64,000 bases of DNA from Pontibacter flavimaris (GTDB lineage: Bacteria > Bacteroidota > Bacteroidia > Cytophagales > Hymenobacteraceae), in contig NZ_LVWA01000002.1 of the NCBI RefSeq assembly GCF_001907195.1, forward strand, positions 434,001 to 498,000, written 5' to 3'. The position numbers and the translations under genes are program-made. The notes below the pieces were generated by a model that was given only the letters and a program-made list of their open reading frames with translations, made no database searches and was not told the origin of the DNA. Positions 1 to 9,262 of the stretch are shown in pieces; position 1 is the first letter of the stretch, and each line of letters starts with the position of its first letter.

Positions 1-2
1 TC

Positions 3-10
3 TACCTTTG
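3..10 (+). promoter_or_regulatory. Candidate -7 promoter element of the YceI operon
   Basis: TACCTTTG fits the Bacteroidota -7 consensus TAnnTTTG exactly and lies about 50 bases before the first ATG. The -33 element would fall outside the window. Confidence 0.4.
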
Positions 11-60
11 TCATATAAAAATAACACAAATAGTTTCAGAGGCACTAAAACATAGAAATC

Positions 61-648
61 ATGAAAGCTCAGAAATTAGTAAGACTCTTGGTTGCGGCAG
101 GCCTTTTCCTGGCAACCGGACTTAGCACTACAGTGCTTGCGCAGGATACATACAAACTGGCGGCCAAGCCGACGCTGACCGTCATGGGCGGCTCTACCAT
201 ACACGATTGGGAAATGATCTCCGCACAGTCTCAGGGAAAAGCGGTACTGCTGGTGGAAGGAACCACCTTGAAAAGTGTGAAGTCAGCAAGTATCACCATG
301 AAGACCGAGTCGCTGAAGAGTGGCAAGGACAAAATGAATGAGATTGCCTACGACGCCCTGAAAGCCAAGAAGTATGCAGACATCACCTTTACGCTGACTT
401 CCTTTAAAAACCTGGACGGTAAAAAAGGACAGGCAACCGGCAACCTGACCATAGCAGGAACGACCAAACCGGTAACCTTTACGGTAGAATCCAGCGTGAA
501 AGGCGGATCAGTTTTCATGACAGGCGAAACCGCCATCAAGTTCTCTGATTTCAACCTCACGCCGCCCACAGCCTTGCTCGGCACTGTAAAAACCACCAAC
601 GACCTTAAGCTTACTTTCCGGGTTAGCTTCCTGCCAAACGTCATCTAA
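61..648 (+). CDS. YceI family periplasmic protein
   Basis: 195 aa. A signal peptide (hydrophobic core about residues 7-25, ending VLAQ) is followed by a YceI fold that fills the rest of the chain, with the family's S-T-I-H-D-W stretch at residues 45-50. YceI proteins are lipocalin-like barrels that bind isoprenoid or other long lipids, and in Bacteroidota they are periplasmic or cell-surface proteins. It is the first gene of a likely three-gene operon: 38 bases separate it from the outer-membrane protein downstream, which is followed by a second YceI-like gene. The ligand cannot be told from sequence. Confidence 0.88.
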   Translation: MKAQKLVRLLVAAGLFLATGLSTTVLAQDTYKLAAKPTLTVMGGSTIHDWEMISAQSQGKAVLLVEGTTLKSVKSASITMKTESLKSGKDKMNEIAYDALKAKKYADITFTLTSFKNLDGKKGQATGNLTIAGTTKPVTFTVESSVKGGSVFMTGETAIKFSDFNLTPPTALLGTVKTTNDLKLTFRVSFLPNVI

Positions 649-686
649 CGATTCAAACAATACAGACACTTCTTATTCCTCATACC

Positions 687-2042
687 ATGAAAAAGATCGT
701 ACTTTCTTTAAGTTTAATGCTAGGCTTAAGCTTAAGTTCATTCGCACAGATCACGCTCTCTGATTTACCTTATTGGAGACCTTACGATCAAAGAGGGCTC
801 AACACGTTTGAGACAAGCAAAAAAGACTCCACCGCTTTTGATGGCATCAAGGTTCGCTTAGGTGGTGGCTTTGCCCAGCAGTTCCAGGGCTTGCAGCACA
901 AGAACACGGCCACGGTAAACATGCAAACACAGGGCGGCAACGAGGTAAACCTGAACCAGCTTATGCCCATCGAGAATGGCTTTAACCTGGCCTCGGCTAA
1001 CCTGAACCTGGACGTGTTGCTGGCTGATGGTATCCGGTTAAACCTGGTGACCTACCTCTCTTCCCGCCACCACTCGGAGGCTTGGGTGAAAGGCGGTTAC
1101 ATCCAGATTGACAAAGCGGAGTTCCTGAACATCCCGCTGGTCGACAAACTGTTCGAGAACCTGACCCTGCGCGTAGGCCACATGGAGATCAACTACGGCG
1201 ATGCGCACTTCAGAAGAACCGATAACGCCCACGCGCTGCAGAACCCGTTTGTAGGAAACTATATCATGGATGCCTTCACAACCGAGATCGGCGCCGAAGC
1301 CATCTTCCAGTATAAAAACTTCCTGGCGGTAGGCTCCGTAACAGGCGGCGAAGTACAGGGCGGTATCCAGAACCCGGACCAGCGCAAACCTTCTTTCATC
1401 GGTAAGCTGGGCTACGACAACCAGCTAAACGAAGACCTGCGGGTAAGATTGACAGGCTCCGTGTACACCACTGCAGGCTCCGTTAGAAACACCCTCTACG
1501 GTGGCGACCGTGCCGGCTCACGTTACTTCCTGGTAATGGACCCTGCTAAAGTGGCGAGCGGTGTAGCCGTAACTCCTGCTACGCACTTTACTTCCGGCCA
1601 CATCAACCCGGGCCTGACCAACAGCCTGACCGCCATGGTGCTCAACCCCTTCGTCAAGTTCCGCGGCCTGGAGTTCTTCGGTAACTTTGAGCAGGCCAAA
1701 GGCAAAGGCAGACTGGGCGCCAACGACGAGCCTAAAGACCGTACCTGGACGCAGCTGGGAACTGACCTGGTGTACCGCTTCGGTAGCAACGAGAACCTCT
1801 ACCTGGCTGGCCGCTACAACGTGGTGGAAGGACGCCTGGCACCGCTGGCCTCTGCGCCAACAGTGCAGAATAACAAAGTGAACCTGGAGCGTGTGCAGGT
1901 AGGCGGCGGCTGGTTTGTAACCAAGAACGTGGTTGCCAAAGCCGAATACGTGAAGCAGCAGTACAAAGGCTTCGCCCCTACAGACATCCGCCACGGTGGT
2001 GAGTTCGATGGCTTCATGATCGAAGGCGCTATATCTTTCTAA
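687..2042 (+). CDS. Outer-membrane beta-barrel protein, porin-like
   Basis: 451 aa with a clear signal peptide (residues 1-20, ending SFAQ). The remainder alternates polar and hydrophobic residues and is rich in Gly, Asn and aromatics, ending in a C-terminal phenylalanine (EGAISF), all typical of an outer-membrane beta-barrel. No specific porin family could be assigned. It lies between two YceI-type genes, 38 bases after the first and 11 bases before the second, so the three are probably co-transcribed. A role as a channel for the ligand of the YceI proteins is only a guess. Confidence 0.75.
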   Translation: MKKIVLSLSLMLGLSLSSFAQITLSDLPYWRPYDQRGLNTFETSKKDSTAFDGIKVRLGGGFAQQFQGLQHKNTATVNMQTQGGNEVNLNQLMPIENGFNLASANLNLDVLLADGIRLNLVTYLSSRHHSEAWVKGGYIQIDKAEFLNIPLVDKLFENLTLRVGHMEINYGDAHFRRTDNAHALQNPFVGNYIMDAFTTEIGAEAIFQYKNFLAVGSVTGGEVQGGIQNPDQRKPSFIGKLGYDNQLNEDLRVRLTGSVYTTAGSVRNTLYGGDRAGSRYFLVMDPAKVASGVAVTPATHFTSGHINPGLTNSLTAMVLNPFVKFRGLEFFGNFEQAKGKGRLGANDEPKDRTWTQLGTDLVYRFGSNENLYLAGRYNVVEGRLAPLASAPTVQNNKVNLERVQVGGGWFVTKNVVAKAEYVKQQYKGFAPTDIRHGGEFDGFMIEGAISF

Positions 2043-2053
2043 ATCTGAGTATC

Positions 2054-2659
2054 ATGTTACTAGTTCGTATCCTCCTGGTTGCTGTATCGATGCTGAGCGC
2101 AATGGTGCTGCCTAAAAATGAAGAGTTTGTGGTTATCAAAGGAAACAGGATAACCGTAGCAGCAGGCACTTCGCTAGGCAATATTAACTGCGCCTACACC
2201 AGCAGCAGCCGGAAGGATACACTTTTACTGAACAGGCTGATCCCGCAGAGAGAAAGACTAATACTGGCCTTGCCTGTGAAGGATTTCGATTGCGGTAACC
2301 TGCTCCTGGATAAGGATTTTGCCAATACGCTCAACGTAAAAGAGCACCCCTACATCAGGATCGAACTGGTGAGGCTGGATAAGCAAAACAAGGATTACAA
2401 GGGTACGCTTCAGTTGGAGGTGGCAGGAAAGACAATGGTACTGGATAATGTTCAGTTTCAGACCTGCGCAGGAAAAAACATAGACCTGCTGAAAAGCAAC
2501 ATCTGCCTGAACTTCTCTGAAATAGGGCTCGCAACGCCTAAAAAGCTGGGCGGTTTGTTTAAAGTGGAGGATGAGCTTCGGATTAACGTGGAGCTGCAGG
2601 TAAACAAGCAGCAGCCCAAAGGCTTCACCGAACCTTTCGCCACCTACAAAAGCCACTAG
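2054..2659 (+). CDS. YceI-like domain protein
   Basis: 201 aa. A short hydrophobic N-terminus (residues 1-19) resembles a signal peptide. The rest follows the YceI pattern, including a FDCGNLLLDKDF stretch near residues 75-86 and a C-terminal strand of the kind K-V-E-D-E-L-R-I-N-V. It is divergent from the YceI gene at position 61, so it is not a recent duplicate. The gene is 11 bases behind the outer-membrane protein and is followed by a strong terminator, which closes the operon. Confidence 0.75.
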   Translation: MLLVRILLVAVSMLSAMVLPKNEEFVVIKGNRITVAAGTSLGNINCAYTSSSRKDTLLLNRLIPQRERLILALPVKDFDCGNLLLDKDFANTLNVKEHPYIRIELVRLDKQNKDYKGTLQLEVAGKTMVLDNVQFQTCAGKNIDLLKSNICLNFSEIGLATPKKLGGLFKVEDELRINVELQVNKQQPKGFTEPFATYKSH

Positions 2660-2679
2660 ATCAGGAAATCATACTTTAC

Positions 2680-2711
2680 AGCCCCGGGAGCCATACTTCC
2701 GGGGCTTTTTA
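2680..2711 (+). terminator. Rho-independent terminator after the YceI operon
   Basis: The stem AGCCCCGG / CCGGGGCT is followed at once by a T run. It lies 20 bases past the stop codon of the YceI-like gene. Confidence 0.85.
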
Positions 2712-2924
2712 TTTCCCATTGTTGTAAGTATAAAGCAGACTTTCCTGAGCCGGAGGTATACGTTGGAAGCAGGTTTATACTTTGCTGCCAATATGACCTG
2801 AATCTTTAAAACCCCGCTTCTCAAACCTGACATAATTACATACAAACATACTTAAAATACTATTGGTTTACCCTTTGCTACTTACCTCGTAGAACTATAA
2901 CAATAGGAAAACAGGCAAAGCGAT

Positions 2925-5543
2925 ATGAATTTTAATAACTATACCATCAAAGCCCAGGAAGCCATCCAGAAGGCAACTGAGATAGCAGGCGGCAACCAGC
3001 AGCAGGCGATCGAAACCGGGCATATTTTAAAAGCGATACTGGAGACAGACGAGAACGTGACCAATTTCCTGCTCCAGAAACTCAACATCAACGGCAACAT
3101 CCTGCACACCAAGCTCGACGAGATTGTAGCGGCTTACCCAAAAGTAAGTGGCGGCAGTCCGTACCTGGCGAATGATGCCAATGCAGCCCTGCAGAAAGCA
3201 ACTTCTTACCTGAAAGAATTTGGCGATGAATATGTGGCCATCGAGCACATGCTGCTGGGTATTCTGGCCGGGCGCGATCGTGTGGCGGGCGTGATGAAGG
3301 ACGTGGGCTTTAACGAGAAAGACCTCAAAAAAGCAATCAAGGAACTGCGCGGTGGCGCCAAGGTAACCGACCAGAACGCCGAAGCAAAGTATAACTCTTT
3401 GAAGCGCTACGCCCGCAACCTGAACGAGATGGCCCGCAGCGGCAAGATCGACCCGGTGATCGGCCGCGACGAAGAGATCCGCCGCGTGCTGCAGATCCTG
3501 AGCCGTCGTACCAAAAACAACCCGGTATTGCTGGGCGAGCCGGGTGTGGGTAAAACCGCCATCGTGGAAGGCCTGGCGCAGCGTATCGTGAGTGGCGACG
3601 TGCCGGAGAACCTGAAAAACAAGACGCTCATGAGCCTGGATATGGGTCTGTTGGTGGCAGGCGCCAAGTATAAAGGCGAGTTTGAGGAGCGCCTGAAAGC
3701 CGTGATCAAGGAAGTGGTGGATGCCGAAGGCGAGATTGTGCTCTTCATCGACGAGATCCATACCCTGATCGGTGCCGGTGCGGGTGGCGACAGCGCCATG
3801 GACGCAGCTAACCTGCTGAAGCCGGCCCTGGCACGTGGTGAGCTACATGCCATTGGCGCCACTACGCTGAAAGAGTATCAGAAGTATATCGAGAAAGATA
3901 AAGCGCTGGAGCGACGTTTCCAGGCCGTGATGGTGGACGAACCGAGCGTGCAGGACGCCATTTCCATCCTTCGTGGTATCAAGGATAAGTATGAAGTACA
4001 CCACGGGGTGCGTATTAAAGACGATGCCATTATTGCTGCGGTAGAGCTATCGAGCCGCTACATTACCGACCGCTTTTTGCCGGACAAGGCCATTGACCTG
4101 ATGGACGAAGCAGCGGCGAAACTACGCATCGAGATCGACTCGCTGCCGGTGGAACTGGACGAAATTCAGCGCCGCATTATGCAGCTGGAGATCGAACGCG
4201 AGGCTATCCGCCGCGAAAATGACCGCGACAAAGAAGCCATACTTTCGAAAGAGATTGCCGAGCTCTCTACTAAGCGCGATGACCTGAAAGCCAAGTGGCA
4301 GAACGAAAAACAGATCATCGAAGGCATTCAGAAAGCGAAAGAGAACATCGAAAACTATAAACTGGAAGCCGAGCAGGCCGAACGCAGCGGCGACTATGGC
4401 CGCGTGGCCGAGCTGCGCTACGGCAAGATTCAGGAAGCGGAAGCGAAACTGAAAGAACTGCAGGAGCAGGTGCACCAGATGCAGGGCGAAAACCCGATGC
4501 TGAAAGAGGAGGTTACCTCCGAAGATATTGCTGAGATCGTGGCTAAGTGGACCGGTATACCGGTGAGCAAAATGCTGCAATCGGATCGTGAGAAACTGCT
4601 GCACCTGGAGCAGGAACTGGGCAAACGCGTAGCCGGTCAGGAAGAAGCCATCCAGGCCATTTCCGACGCCGTGCGCCGCAGCCGTGCCGGCATGCAGGAC
4701 CCGAAACGTCCGATCGGCTCGTTCATCTTCCTGGGCACAACCGGTGTAGGTAAAACCGAGCTGGCCAAAGCGCTGGCCGACTACCTGTTCAACGACGAGA
4801 ACGCCATGGTGCGCATCGATATGAGTGAATACCAGGAGCGCCATGCCGTGAGCCGTATGATCGGTGCGCCTCCGGGCTACGTGGGTTACGATGAAGGTGG
4901 CCAACTGACAGAAGCCGTGCGCCGCAAGCCCTACTCTGTGGTGCTGCTCGACGAGATCGAGAAAGCGCACCCGGACGTGTTCAACATCCTGCTGCAGGTA
5001 CTCGACGATGGTCGCCTGACCGATAGCAAAGGCCGCGTGGTGAACTTCAAGAACACGATCATCATCATGACCTCCAACATCGGTTCGCACATCATACAGA
5101 GTAATTTTGAGCTGATGGACGAGTTTAACCACGACGAAGTGATTGAGCGCACCAAGGACGAAGTGTTTGAGCTGCTGAAAAAATCAGTAAGGCCGGAGTT
5201 CCTGAACCGTATCGACGAGCTGGTGATGTTCCGTCCGCTGAGCCGCGGGGATATCCGCAAGATCGTTTCGATCCAGTTCGGCCATATCCAGGACCGTCTG
5301 GAGGAAGCCGGCATCCGCCTGATCGCGACCGACGAGGTGCTCGATTACCTGGGCGATCAGGGTTACGATCCGCAGTTCGGTGCCCGACCGTTGAAGCGTG
5401 TGATTCAGCGCCAGGTGCTCAACGAGTTGTCGAAAGAGATCTTGGCCAACACCATCAGCAAAGATTCGGTAGTGGAAGCGGTGCTGGAAAACGGCAAAAT
5501 CCAGTTCAACAACATTGATGTGGAGATTCCGACGGACAAGTAA
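2925..5543 (+). CDS. clpB: ATP-dependent disaggregase ClpB
   Basis: 872 aa, the usual ClpB length. ClpB is a cytoplasmic hexameric AAA+ chaperone that extracts proteins from aggregates together with DnaK. Domains in order: N-terminal Clp_N repeats (1-145), AAA-1 with Walker A GEPGVGKT at 204-211, a long charged coiled-coil middle domain (about 410-530, which separates ClpB from ClpA/ClpC), AAA-2 with Walker A GTTGVGKT at 604-611 and Walker [13 protein letters not shown] near 671, then the D2-small domain. Single gene with its own terminator. ClpB is usually heat-induced; no CIRCE-like element was seen upstream. The few AAG TAT Lys-Tyr codon pairs in it match the window-wide AAGTAT word. Confidence 0.97.
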   Translation: MNFNNYTIKAQEAIQKATEIAGGNQQQAIETGHILKAILETDENVTNFLLQKLNINGNILHTKLDEIVAAYPKVSGGSPYLANDANAALQKATSYLKEFGDEYVAIEHMLLGILAGRDRVAGVMKDVGFNEKDLKKAIKELRGGAKVTDQNAEAKYNSLKRYARNLNEMARSGKIDPVIGRDEEIRRVLQILSRRTKNNPVLLGEPGVGKTAIVEGLAQRIVSGDVPENLKNKTLMSLDMGLLVAGAKYKGEFEERLKAVIKEVVDAEGEIVLFIDEIHTLIGAGAGGDSAMDAANLLKPALARGELHAIGATTLKEYQKYIEKDKALERRFQAVMVDEPSVQDAISILRGIKDKYEVHHGVRIKDDAIIAAVELSSRYITDRFLPDKAIDLMDEAAAKLRIEIDSLPVELDEIQRRIMQLEIEREAIRRENDRDKEAILSKEIAELSTKRDDLKAKWQNEKQIIEGIQKAKENIENYKLEAEQAERSGDYGRVAELRYGKIQEAEAKLKELQEQVHQMQGENPMLKEEVTSEDIAEIVAKWTGIPVSKMLQSDREKLLHLEQELGKRVAGQEEAIQAISDAVRRSRAGMQDPKRPIGSFIFLGTTGVGKTELAKALADYLFNDENAMVRIDMSEYQERHAVSRMIGAPPGYVGYDEGGQLTEAVRRKPYSVVLLDEIEKAHPDVFNILLQVLDDGRLTDSKGRVVNFKNTIIIMTSNIGSHIIQSNFELMDEFNHDEVIERTKDEVFELLKKSVRPEFLNRIDELVMFRPLSRGDIRKIVSIQFGHIQDRLEEAGIRLIATDEVLDYLGDQGYDPQFGARPLKRVIQRQVLNELSKEILANTISKDSVVEAVLENGKIQFNNIDVEIPTDK

Positions 5544-5576
5544 GTATAAGTTTAAAGTATAAAGTTTAGCTAGCAT

Positions 5577-5612
5577 AAAAGCGCCACTCCTCCTGGGGTG
5601 GCGCTTTTGTTT
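5577..5612 (+). terminator. Terminator of clpB
   Basis: The hairpin AAAAGCGCCAC / GTGGCGCTTTT ends in a T-rich tail, 34 bases after the clpB stop codon. Confidence 0.85.
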
Positions 5613-5618
5613 TCCTCC

Positions 5619-5665
5619 CGCGAGCTTTCAGCTCGTGGTTTTTCTTGAGGCCAGCTTTCAGCTGG
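5619..5665. repeat. REP pair, left outer copy
   Basis: Two short palindromes occur in tandem: CGCGAGCTTTCAGCTCGTGG (5619-5638) and CCAGCTTTCAGCTGG (5651-5665). The same two cores recur on both sides of the nearby transposase gene. Confidence 0.8.
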
Positions 5666-5680
5666 CGAAAGTATAAAACT

Positions 5681-5806
5681 CAAGTTGCGATTAACCCACC
5701 CCTGCCCCTCCCAAGAGGGGAATTTCGCAAAAGAGTAGGTGATTCCCCTCCTCGGAGGGGTTAGGGGTGGGTTTACACCTGCACTGCATTAGTAAATCGC
5801 AACTTG
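5681..5806. repeat. Large C-rich/G-rich intergenic hairpin
   Basis: The arms begin CAAGTTGCGATT (5681-5692) and end AATCGCAACTTG (5795-5806). Inside lie complementary runs of the form AACCCACCCCT...CCCCTCC and GGAGGGGTTAGGGGTGGGTT. The same C-rich/G-rich words recur near 9.3-9.65, 39.2, 48.5 and 57.9 kb, so this is a member of a dispersed intergenic family. Confidence 0.7.
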
Positions 5807-5825
5807 GGTTATAAAGTATGGATTA

Positions 5826-5875
5826 CACCAGCTGAAAGCTGGTACTATGGGGAACCACGAGCTGAAAGCTCGCGG
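5826..5875 (-). repeat. REP pair flanking the transposase, left copy
   Basis: CCAGCTGAAAGCTGG (5828-5842) and CCACGAGCTGAAAGCTCGCGG (5855-5875) are joined by a spacer that is also conserved in the right copy. This unit is the inverted counterpart of 6484-6533; together they bracket the transposase gene. Confidence 0.85.
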
Positions 5876-5883
5876 CAGCAGAA

Positions 5884-6432
5884 TTATTCTATCAAGATAA
5901 CATCAAGCAAGCCTTTTTTGCCAGCATAGTCTCTGGCGCTGCTGTAGAGGTACTCCCAGGGTTCTTCCACAAAACCAGCCTCAACAGGGTTCTGGTGCAG
6001 GTAGTCGAGGCGCTGCTGCATCATCTGGTTGGTGGATAACTCGATGGGGTGGTTATGATGCTGCCAAAACTGAAAGGTCTCAATGTTTGGATTCTGCCTG
6101 CCAGCTCTTCGGAACATCCACAGCATCCATTCCTTCCGGCATTCCTGGTTATGCTCTTCCATTAGCTGAAGTATGGCCTTAGCTGTGTGCCGTTTCATGT
6201 CCCGCATTATACCTTCGATGGGTTCCTTGTTGCTGCCTATAATTAAATGCACATGGCTGCTCATCAGGCACCAGGCATATACTTCTAGCCCTTTGTGTTT
6301 GATGCAGTACTGCAGGCTTTCTACCACTACATCCTTATACTCCCGTCGTACAAAAACATCCATCCAGTTCACTACAGCAAACGACACAAAGTATAACTTC
6401 GACTGGTCCCTGAATTTATAGTTGCGACTCAT
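5884..6432 (-). CDS. REP-associated tyrosine transposase (RAYT, IS200-like fold)
   Basis: 182 aa. Y1-type HUH single-strand transposase that acts on REP sequences. The HUH pair is visible as S-S-H-V-H-L-I (H60, H62), and the likely catalytic tyrosine is Y144 in the conserved context YLHQNPVEAGFV. The length is typical for RAYTs. The gene sits between two inverted copies of a REP pair (5826-5875 and 6484-6533), the arrangement expected when the enzyme recognises those palindromes. It carries the AAGTATA/TATACT word about three times, so it is not compositionally new to the genome. Whether it is active is unknown, but the reading frame is intact. Confidence 0.9.
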   Translation of the reverse strand: MSRNYKFRDQSKLYFVSFAVVNWMDVFVRREYKDVVVESLQYCIKHKGLEVYAWCLMSSHVHLIIGSNKEPIEGIMRDMKRHTAKAILQLMEEHNQECRKEWMLWMFRRAGRQNPNIETFQFWQHHNHPIELSTNQMMQQRLDYLHQNPVEAGFVEEPWEYLYSSARDYAGKKGLLDVILIE

Positions 6433-6483
6433 TGCTTAATTAACTGAACAGCAGAAAGTATAGTTACAATTAGCTATTCTCTA

Positions 6484-6533
6484 CCGCGAGCTTTCAGCTC
6501 GTGGTTCCCCATAGTACCAGCTTTTAGCTGGTG
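6484..6533 (+). repeat. REP pair flanking the transposase, right copy
   Basis: CCGCGAGCTTTCAGCTCGTGG (6484-6504) is followed, after the same spacer as the left copy, by CCAGCTTTTAGCTGG (6517-6531). It is an almost exact inverted repeat of 5826-5875, with one base change in the second palindrome. Confidence 0.85.
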
Positions 6534-6642
6534 TAAGTATAAAGCAATATCAGCTACAGGCTGGGTCCACATCCATTCCGGGCTGAAAGCTTGAAATAGG
6601 CGTACTTATTCTATATTTTGCAGAAACTATACTTCAGACGCC

Positions 6643-7491
6643 ATGCAAAAGAGATTTTATACTTTCCTCCTGCTTCTCGCCCTTTCCATACTTACGGCGC
6701 AGGCCAACGTGGATACGCTAACCATCCAAAGCCCCTCGATGCAGAAAACGCTGAAGGCGGGCGTGGTCACCCCGGACGGGCATCAGAAGAAAAAGAACGG
6801 CCCTTACCCGGTTTTATACTTGCTGCACGGCTACAGCGGCAACTTCAGCGACTGGCTCAAAACGCCTCCTCAAAAAGACCTGCTGCAGCAGATGGCCGAT
6901 AAGTACCAGCTCATCATCGTTACCCCCGACGGCGGCTTCAGCAGCTGGTACTACGACAGCCCCGTGGACCAGGCCAGCCAGTACGAGACGTTCATCACGC
7001 AGGAGCTGCGGGGAGAGGTGGAAAAAAAGTATAAAACCATCAGCGAGAGGAGCGGCCGATTCATTTCGGGCCTGAGCATGGGCGGCCACGGCGCCTTATA
7101 CTTGTCGGCGCGCCACCCGGATTTGTACGTAGCGGCCGGAAGTATGAGCGGCGCCCTGAATGTGAATGGCATCGCGCACGAGAACCTGCTCAAAAGTATA
7201 GAGGCCGTGCTGGGGCCAAAGCAAGAGAACGCCGGACTGTTCCGGGAAAGCTCCGTGGTGCACATGGTGCCGCAGCTAAAGGCCAGTGGCGTTAAGTTTA
7301 TGATCGATTGCGGCGTGGATGATTTCCTGATAGAGGACAACCGCGAGCTGCACCGCCGCCTGGTGTATGAAAAAGTGCCGCACGAGTACATCGAGCGCCC
7401 CGGTGCCCACACCTGGGCTTACTGGGGCAACGCACTGGAGTATCACCTGCTGTTCTTCCAGAAAATACGGACGGAGGCGCTGGCGCAATAA
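6643..7491 (+). CDS. Secreted esterase, alpha/beta hydrolase of the esterase D type
   Basis: 282 aa. A signal peptide (1-21, ending TAQA) precedes an alpha/beta hydrolase domain. The nucleophile elbow is G-L-S-M-G-G (Ser145); the acid is probably Asp226 or Asp227 (CGVDDF) and the base His256 (GAHTWAYW). The family (putative esterase, PF00756) includes S-formylglutathione hydrolases and feruloyl or acetylxylan esterases; the export signal favours an acyl-carbohydrate ester substrate over formylglutathione, but this is inference. Convergent with the STAS-like gene and separated from it by a two-way terminator. Confidence 0.85.
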   Translation: MQKRFYTFLLLLALSILTAQANVDTLTIQSPSMQKTLKAGVVTPDGHQKKKNGPYPVLYLLHGYSGNFSDWLKTPPQKDLLQQMADKYQLIIVTPDGGFSSWYYDSPVDQASQYETFITQELRGEVEKKYKTISERSGRFISGLSMGGHGALYLSARHPDLYVAAGSMSGALNVNGIAHENLLKSIEAVLGPKQENAGLFRESSVVHMVPQLKASGVKFMIDCGVDDFLIEDNRELHRRLVYEKVPHEYIERPGAHTWAYWGNALEYHLLFFQKIRTEALAQ

Positions 7492-7507
7492 GGAAATAAG
7501 TATAAAA

Positions 7508-7539
7508 AACGCTCGCTGGCCTTCATACCAGCGGGCGTT
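7508..7539. terminator. Two-way terminator between esterase and STAS-like gene
   Basis: The stem AACGCTCGCTGG / CCAGCGGGCGTT has an A-run on the left and a short T stretch on the right, between two convergent genes. Confidence 0.7.
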
Positions 7540-7546
7540 TCCGTTT

Positions 7547-7912
7547 CTACTCCTGCCCCGTCTGCACCCAGCGCATGGCCTGCTCCCGCTCTGCCAGCTC
7601 GAAGTAGCGCACGCCCTTCTTCTTTACCGGACTAATAAGATTGGCTGCCCACTTCTGCCATACTTTCTCGCCCACCATGGCCACCCGGTCGTACGCACGG
7701 CCGTGCACCAGGTCGAACAGGGCATTCTCCAGCGCCGCGCCGGGTTTTACCCAGGTCAGGTTCACCATCTCGTAGTACAAACGGGCGGCGCCATACTGCT
7801 TCATCCGGCCCCGGATCAGGTCGCGGTACAGGTCAACATCCTCGTTCGTCAGTTCACCGCTCACCCGCACGGCCAGCATGTCGTCATGGGTTTCGGGCAG
7901 GATCTCCAGCAT
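7547..7912 (-). CDS. SpoIIAA-like (STAS/Sec14 fold) small protein
   Basis: 121 aa, cytoplasmic. The sequence fits the SpoIIAA-like family (PF11964): an N-terminal strand M-L-A-V-R-V-S-G-E-L-T, a helix, and a C-terminal region W-x-x-A-x-L-I-S-P-V-K-K-K-G-V-R-Y-F. The family's function is poorly known. The gene lies 23 bases downstream of the lactonase lipoprotein on the same strand and is probably co-transcribed with it. Confidence 0.7.
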   Translation of the reverse strand: MLEILPETHDDMLAVRVSGELTNEDVDLYRDLIRGRMKQYGAARLYYEMVNLTWVKPGAALENALFDLVHGRAYDRVAMVGEKVWQKWAANLISPVKKKGVRYFELAEREQAMRWVQTGQE

Positions 7913-7935
7913 GGCATTTATACTTTTATACTTTG

Positions 7936-9141
7936 CTAGTCCTTAAACACGATGTTCACCGGCTTTTGCACCTGCGCCTCGTGGCCCGTGGCGGTCAGCT
8001 TTCCAGTAGCCTTGTCTATTTTAAAGGAGGTGATGTTGTTGGAGCGCTCGTTGGCTACCAGAAGTATATTCCCGGTAGGGTCGATGACGAAATCGCGGGG
8101 CCAGTCGCCGCCGGTGCTCATGTGCTGCACCAGCTCCATTTTGCCGGTGCCTTCCTCTATGGCATACACCACTATGCTGTTGTGGCCGCGGTTGGAGCCA
8201 TAAAGAAATTTGCCGTCCGGCGACACCTTCACGGCAGCAGGATAGTTGTTCCCGTCAAAATCTGCGGGCGAGGTGGTGATGGTTTGTATCTCCGAAAAAG
8301 TGCCTTTGCCAGCATCGTAGGCCAGCGCCGTCATGGTAGCGTTCAGCTCATGCAGTAAGTAGGCGTACTGCCCGTTGGGGTGGAAAGCCATGTGGCGCGG
8401 ACCGGAACCGGGCTCGGAAGTATAAGCCACCGCAGGCGTGTGCTGCACCAGCTTTCCGTCCTGCACCTTGTATCCAAATACTTTATCCGCCCCCAGGTCC
8501 ACCGCAAAAGTATACGTGCCATCCGGCGCCGGCGCAATGTAATGGGCATGAGGCCCCTCCTGCCGCTCCTGGTTTGGGCCGGCGCCTTTGTGCTGCACCG
8601 CGTTTGGCTGCCCGAGCTGCCCGTTATCCTGCAGTGGCAGCGCCGCCACGTTGCCGCCACTGTAGTTGGCCACCAGCACCGTGTTATCAGCTATAGCGAT
8701 ATAGCACGGCGCGCCTCCCTCGGAGGGCATCTGGTTCAGCAGTTTCAGCTCTTTCCCGTCCCCCGCTATCTCAAAGGCACTCACAGCGCCGCTCTTTTTC
8801 CCCTCGAACTCCTGCGTCTCGTTCACGGCGTACAGGTACTTCCCAGCATCATTCAGCGCCAGGTATGAGGGATTCTCACCGGCCTTAAAACCCTTCTCCC
8901 GCGTCAGTTCGCCGGTTTCGGGGTCGAGGCTGTAGAGGTATATACTTTCCGCATCGGGTTTGGCGTAGGTACCCACGTAGAACATGGTCGTTTTCATTGT
9001 TTCAGGTTCTGATGTTTCAGTAGCCACTGTGCCCTGCTGCTCAGCGGTTTGGTTACAGCCGGCCAGCGCCAGTACAACGGCAAAAGCCAGCACAGGTTTA
9101 TGTACCAGCTTTCGGGGATTTAGGTTAAATTGCTTGAGCAT
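7936..9141 (-). CDS. Lactonase-family beta-propeller lipoprotein (6-phosphogluconolactonase-like)
   Basis: 401 aa. The N-terminus carries a lipobox L-A-G-C with Cys29 as the lipid-anchor site, so the protein is exported. The mature part is a seven-bladed propeller of the lactonase family (PF10282), with repeated DGKFLYGSNRGHNSI- and DPTGNILLVANERSN-type blades. The family includes cytosolic 6-phosphogluconolactonases and 3-carboxy-cis,cis-muconate lactonizing enzymes; the lipoprotein form argues against a pentose-phosphate role, so the substrate is open. Upstream lies a 600-base repeat-rich spacer. Confidence 0.85.
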   Translation of the reverse strand: MLKQFNLNPRKLVHKPVLAFAVVLALAGCNQTAEQQGTVATETSEPETMKTTMFYVGTYAKPDAESIYLYSLDPETGELTREKGFKAGENPSYLALNDAGKYLYAVNETQEFEGKKSGAVSAFEIAGDGKELKLLNQMPSEGGAPCYIAIADNTVLVANYSGGNVAALPLQDNGQLGQPNAVQHKGAGPNQERQEGPHAHYIAPAPDGTYTFAVDLGADKVFGYKVQDGKLVQHTPAVAYTSEPGSGPRHMAFHPNGQYAYLLHELNATMTALAYDAGKGTFSEIQTITTSPADFDGNNYPAAVKVSPDGKFLYGSNRGHNSIVVYAIEEGTGKMELVQHMSTGGDWPRDFVIDPTGNILLVANERSNNITSFKIDKATGKLTATGHEAQVQKPVNIVFKD

Positions 9142-9262
9142 GGTGTAGGGGTTGAGGGTGATGCTTCTGTTAAAAGTATAAAATTCTGATCAGGAAGTAT
9201 AGGTACGGGAAAATATCTATCGGTGCTTAAAAGTATGAGGGGCTGCCAGGCATAAAGCTATA

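Noticed and set aside
3027..5576. Long minus-strand open frames opposite clpB, and similar ones opposite nuo, aspS and dsbD genes
   Set aside because: They are frames complementary to well-recognised GC-rich genes and show no family motifs.
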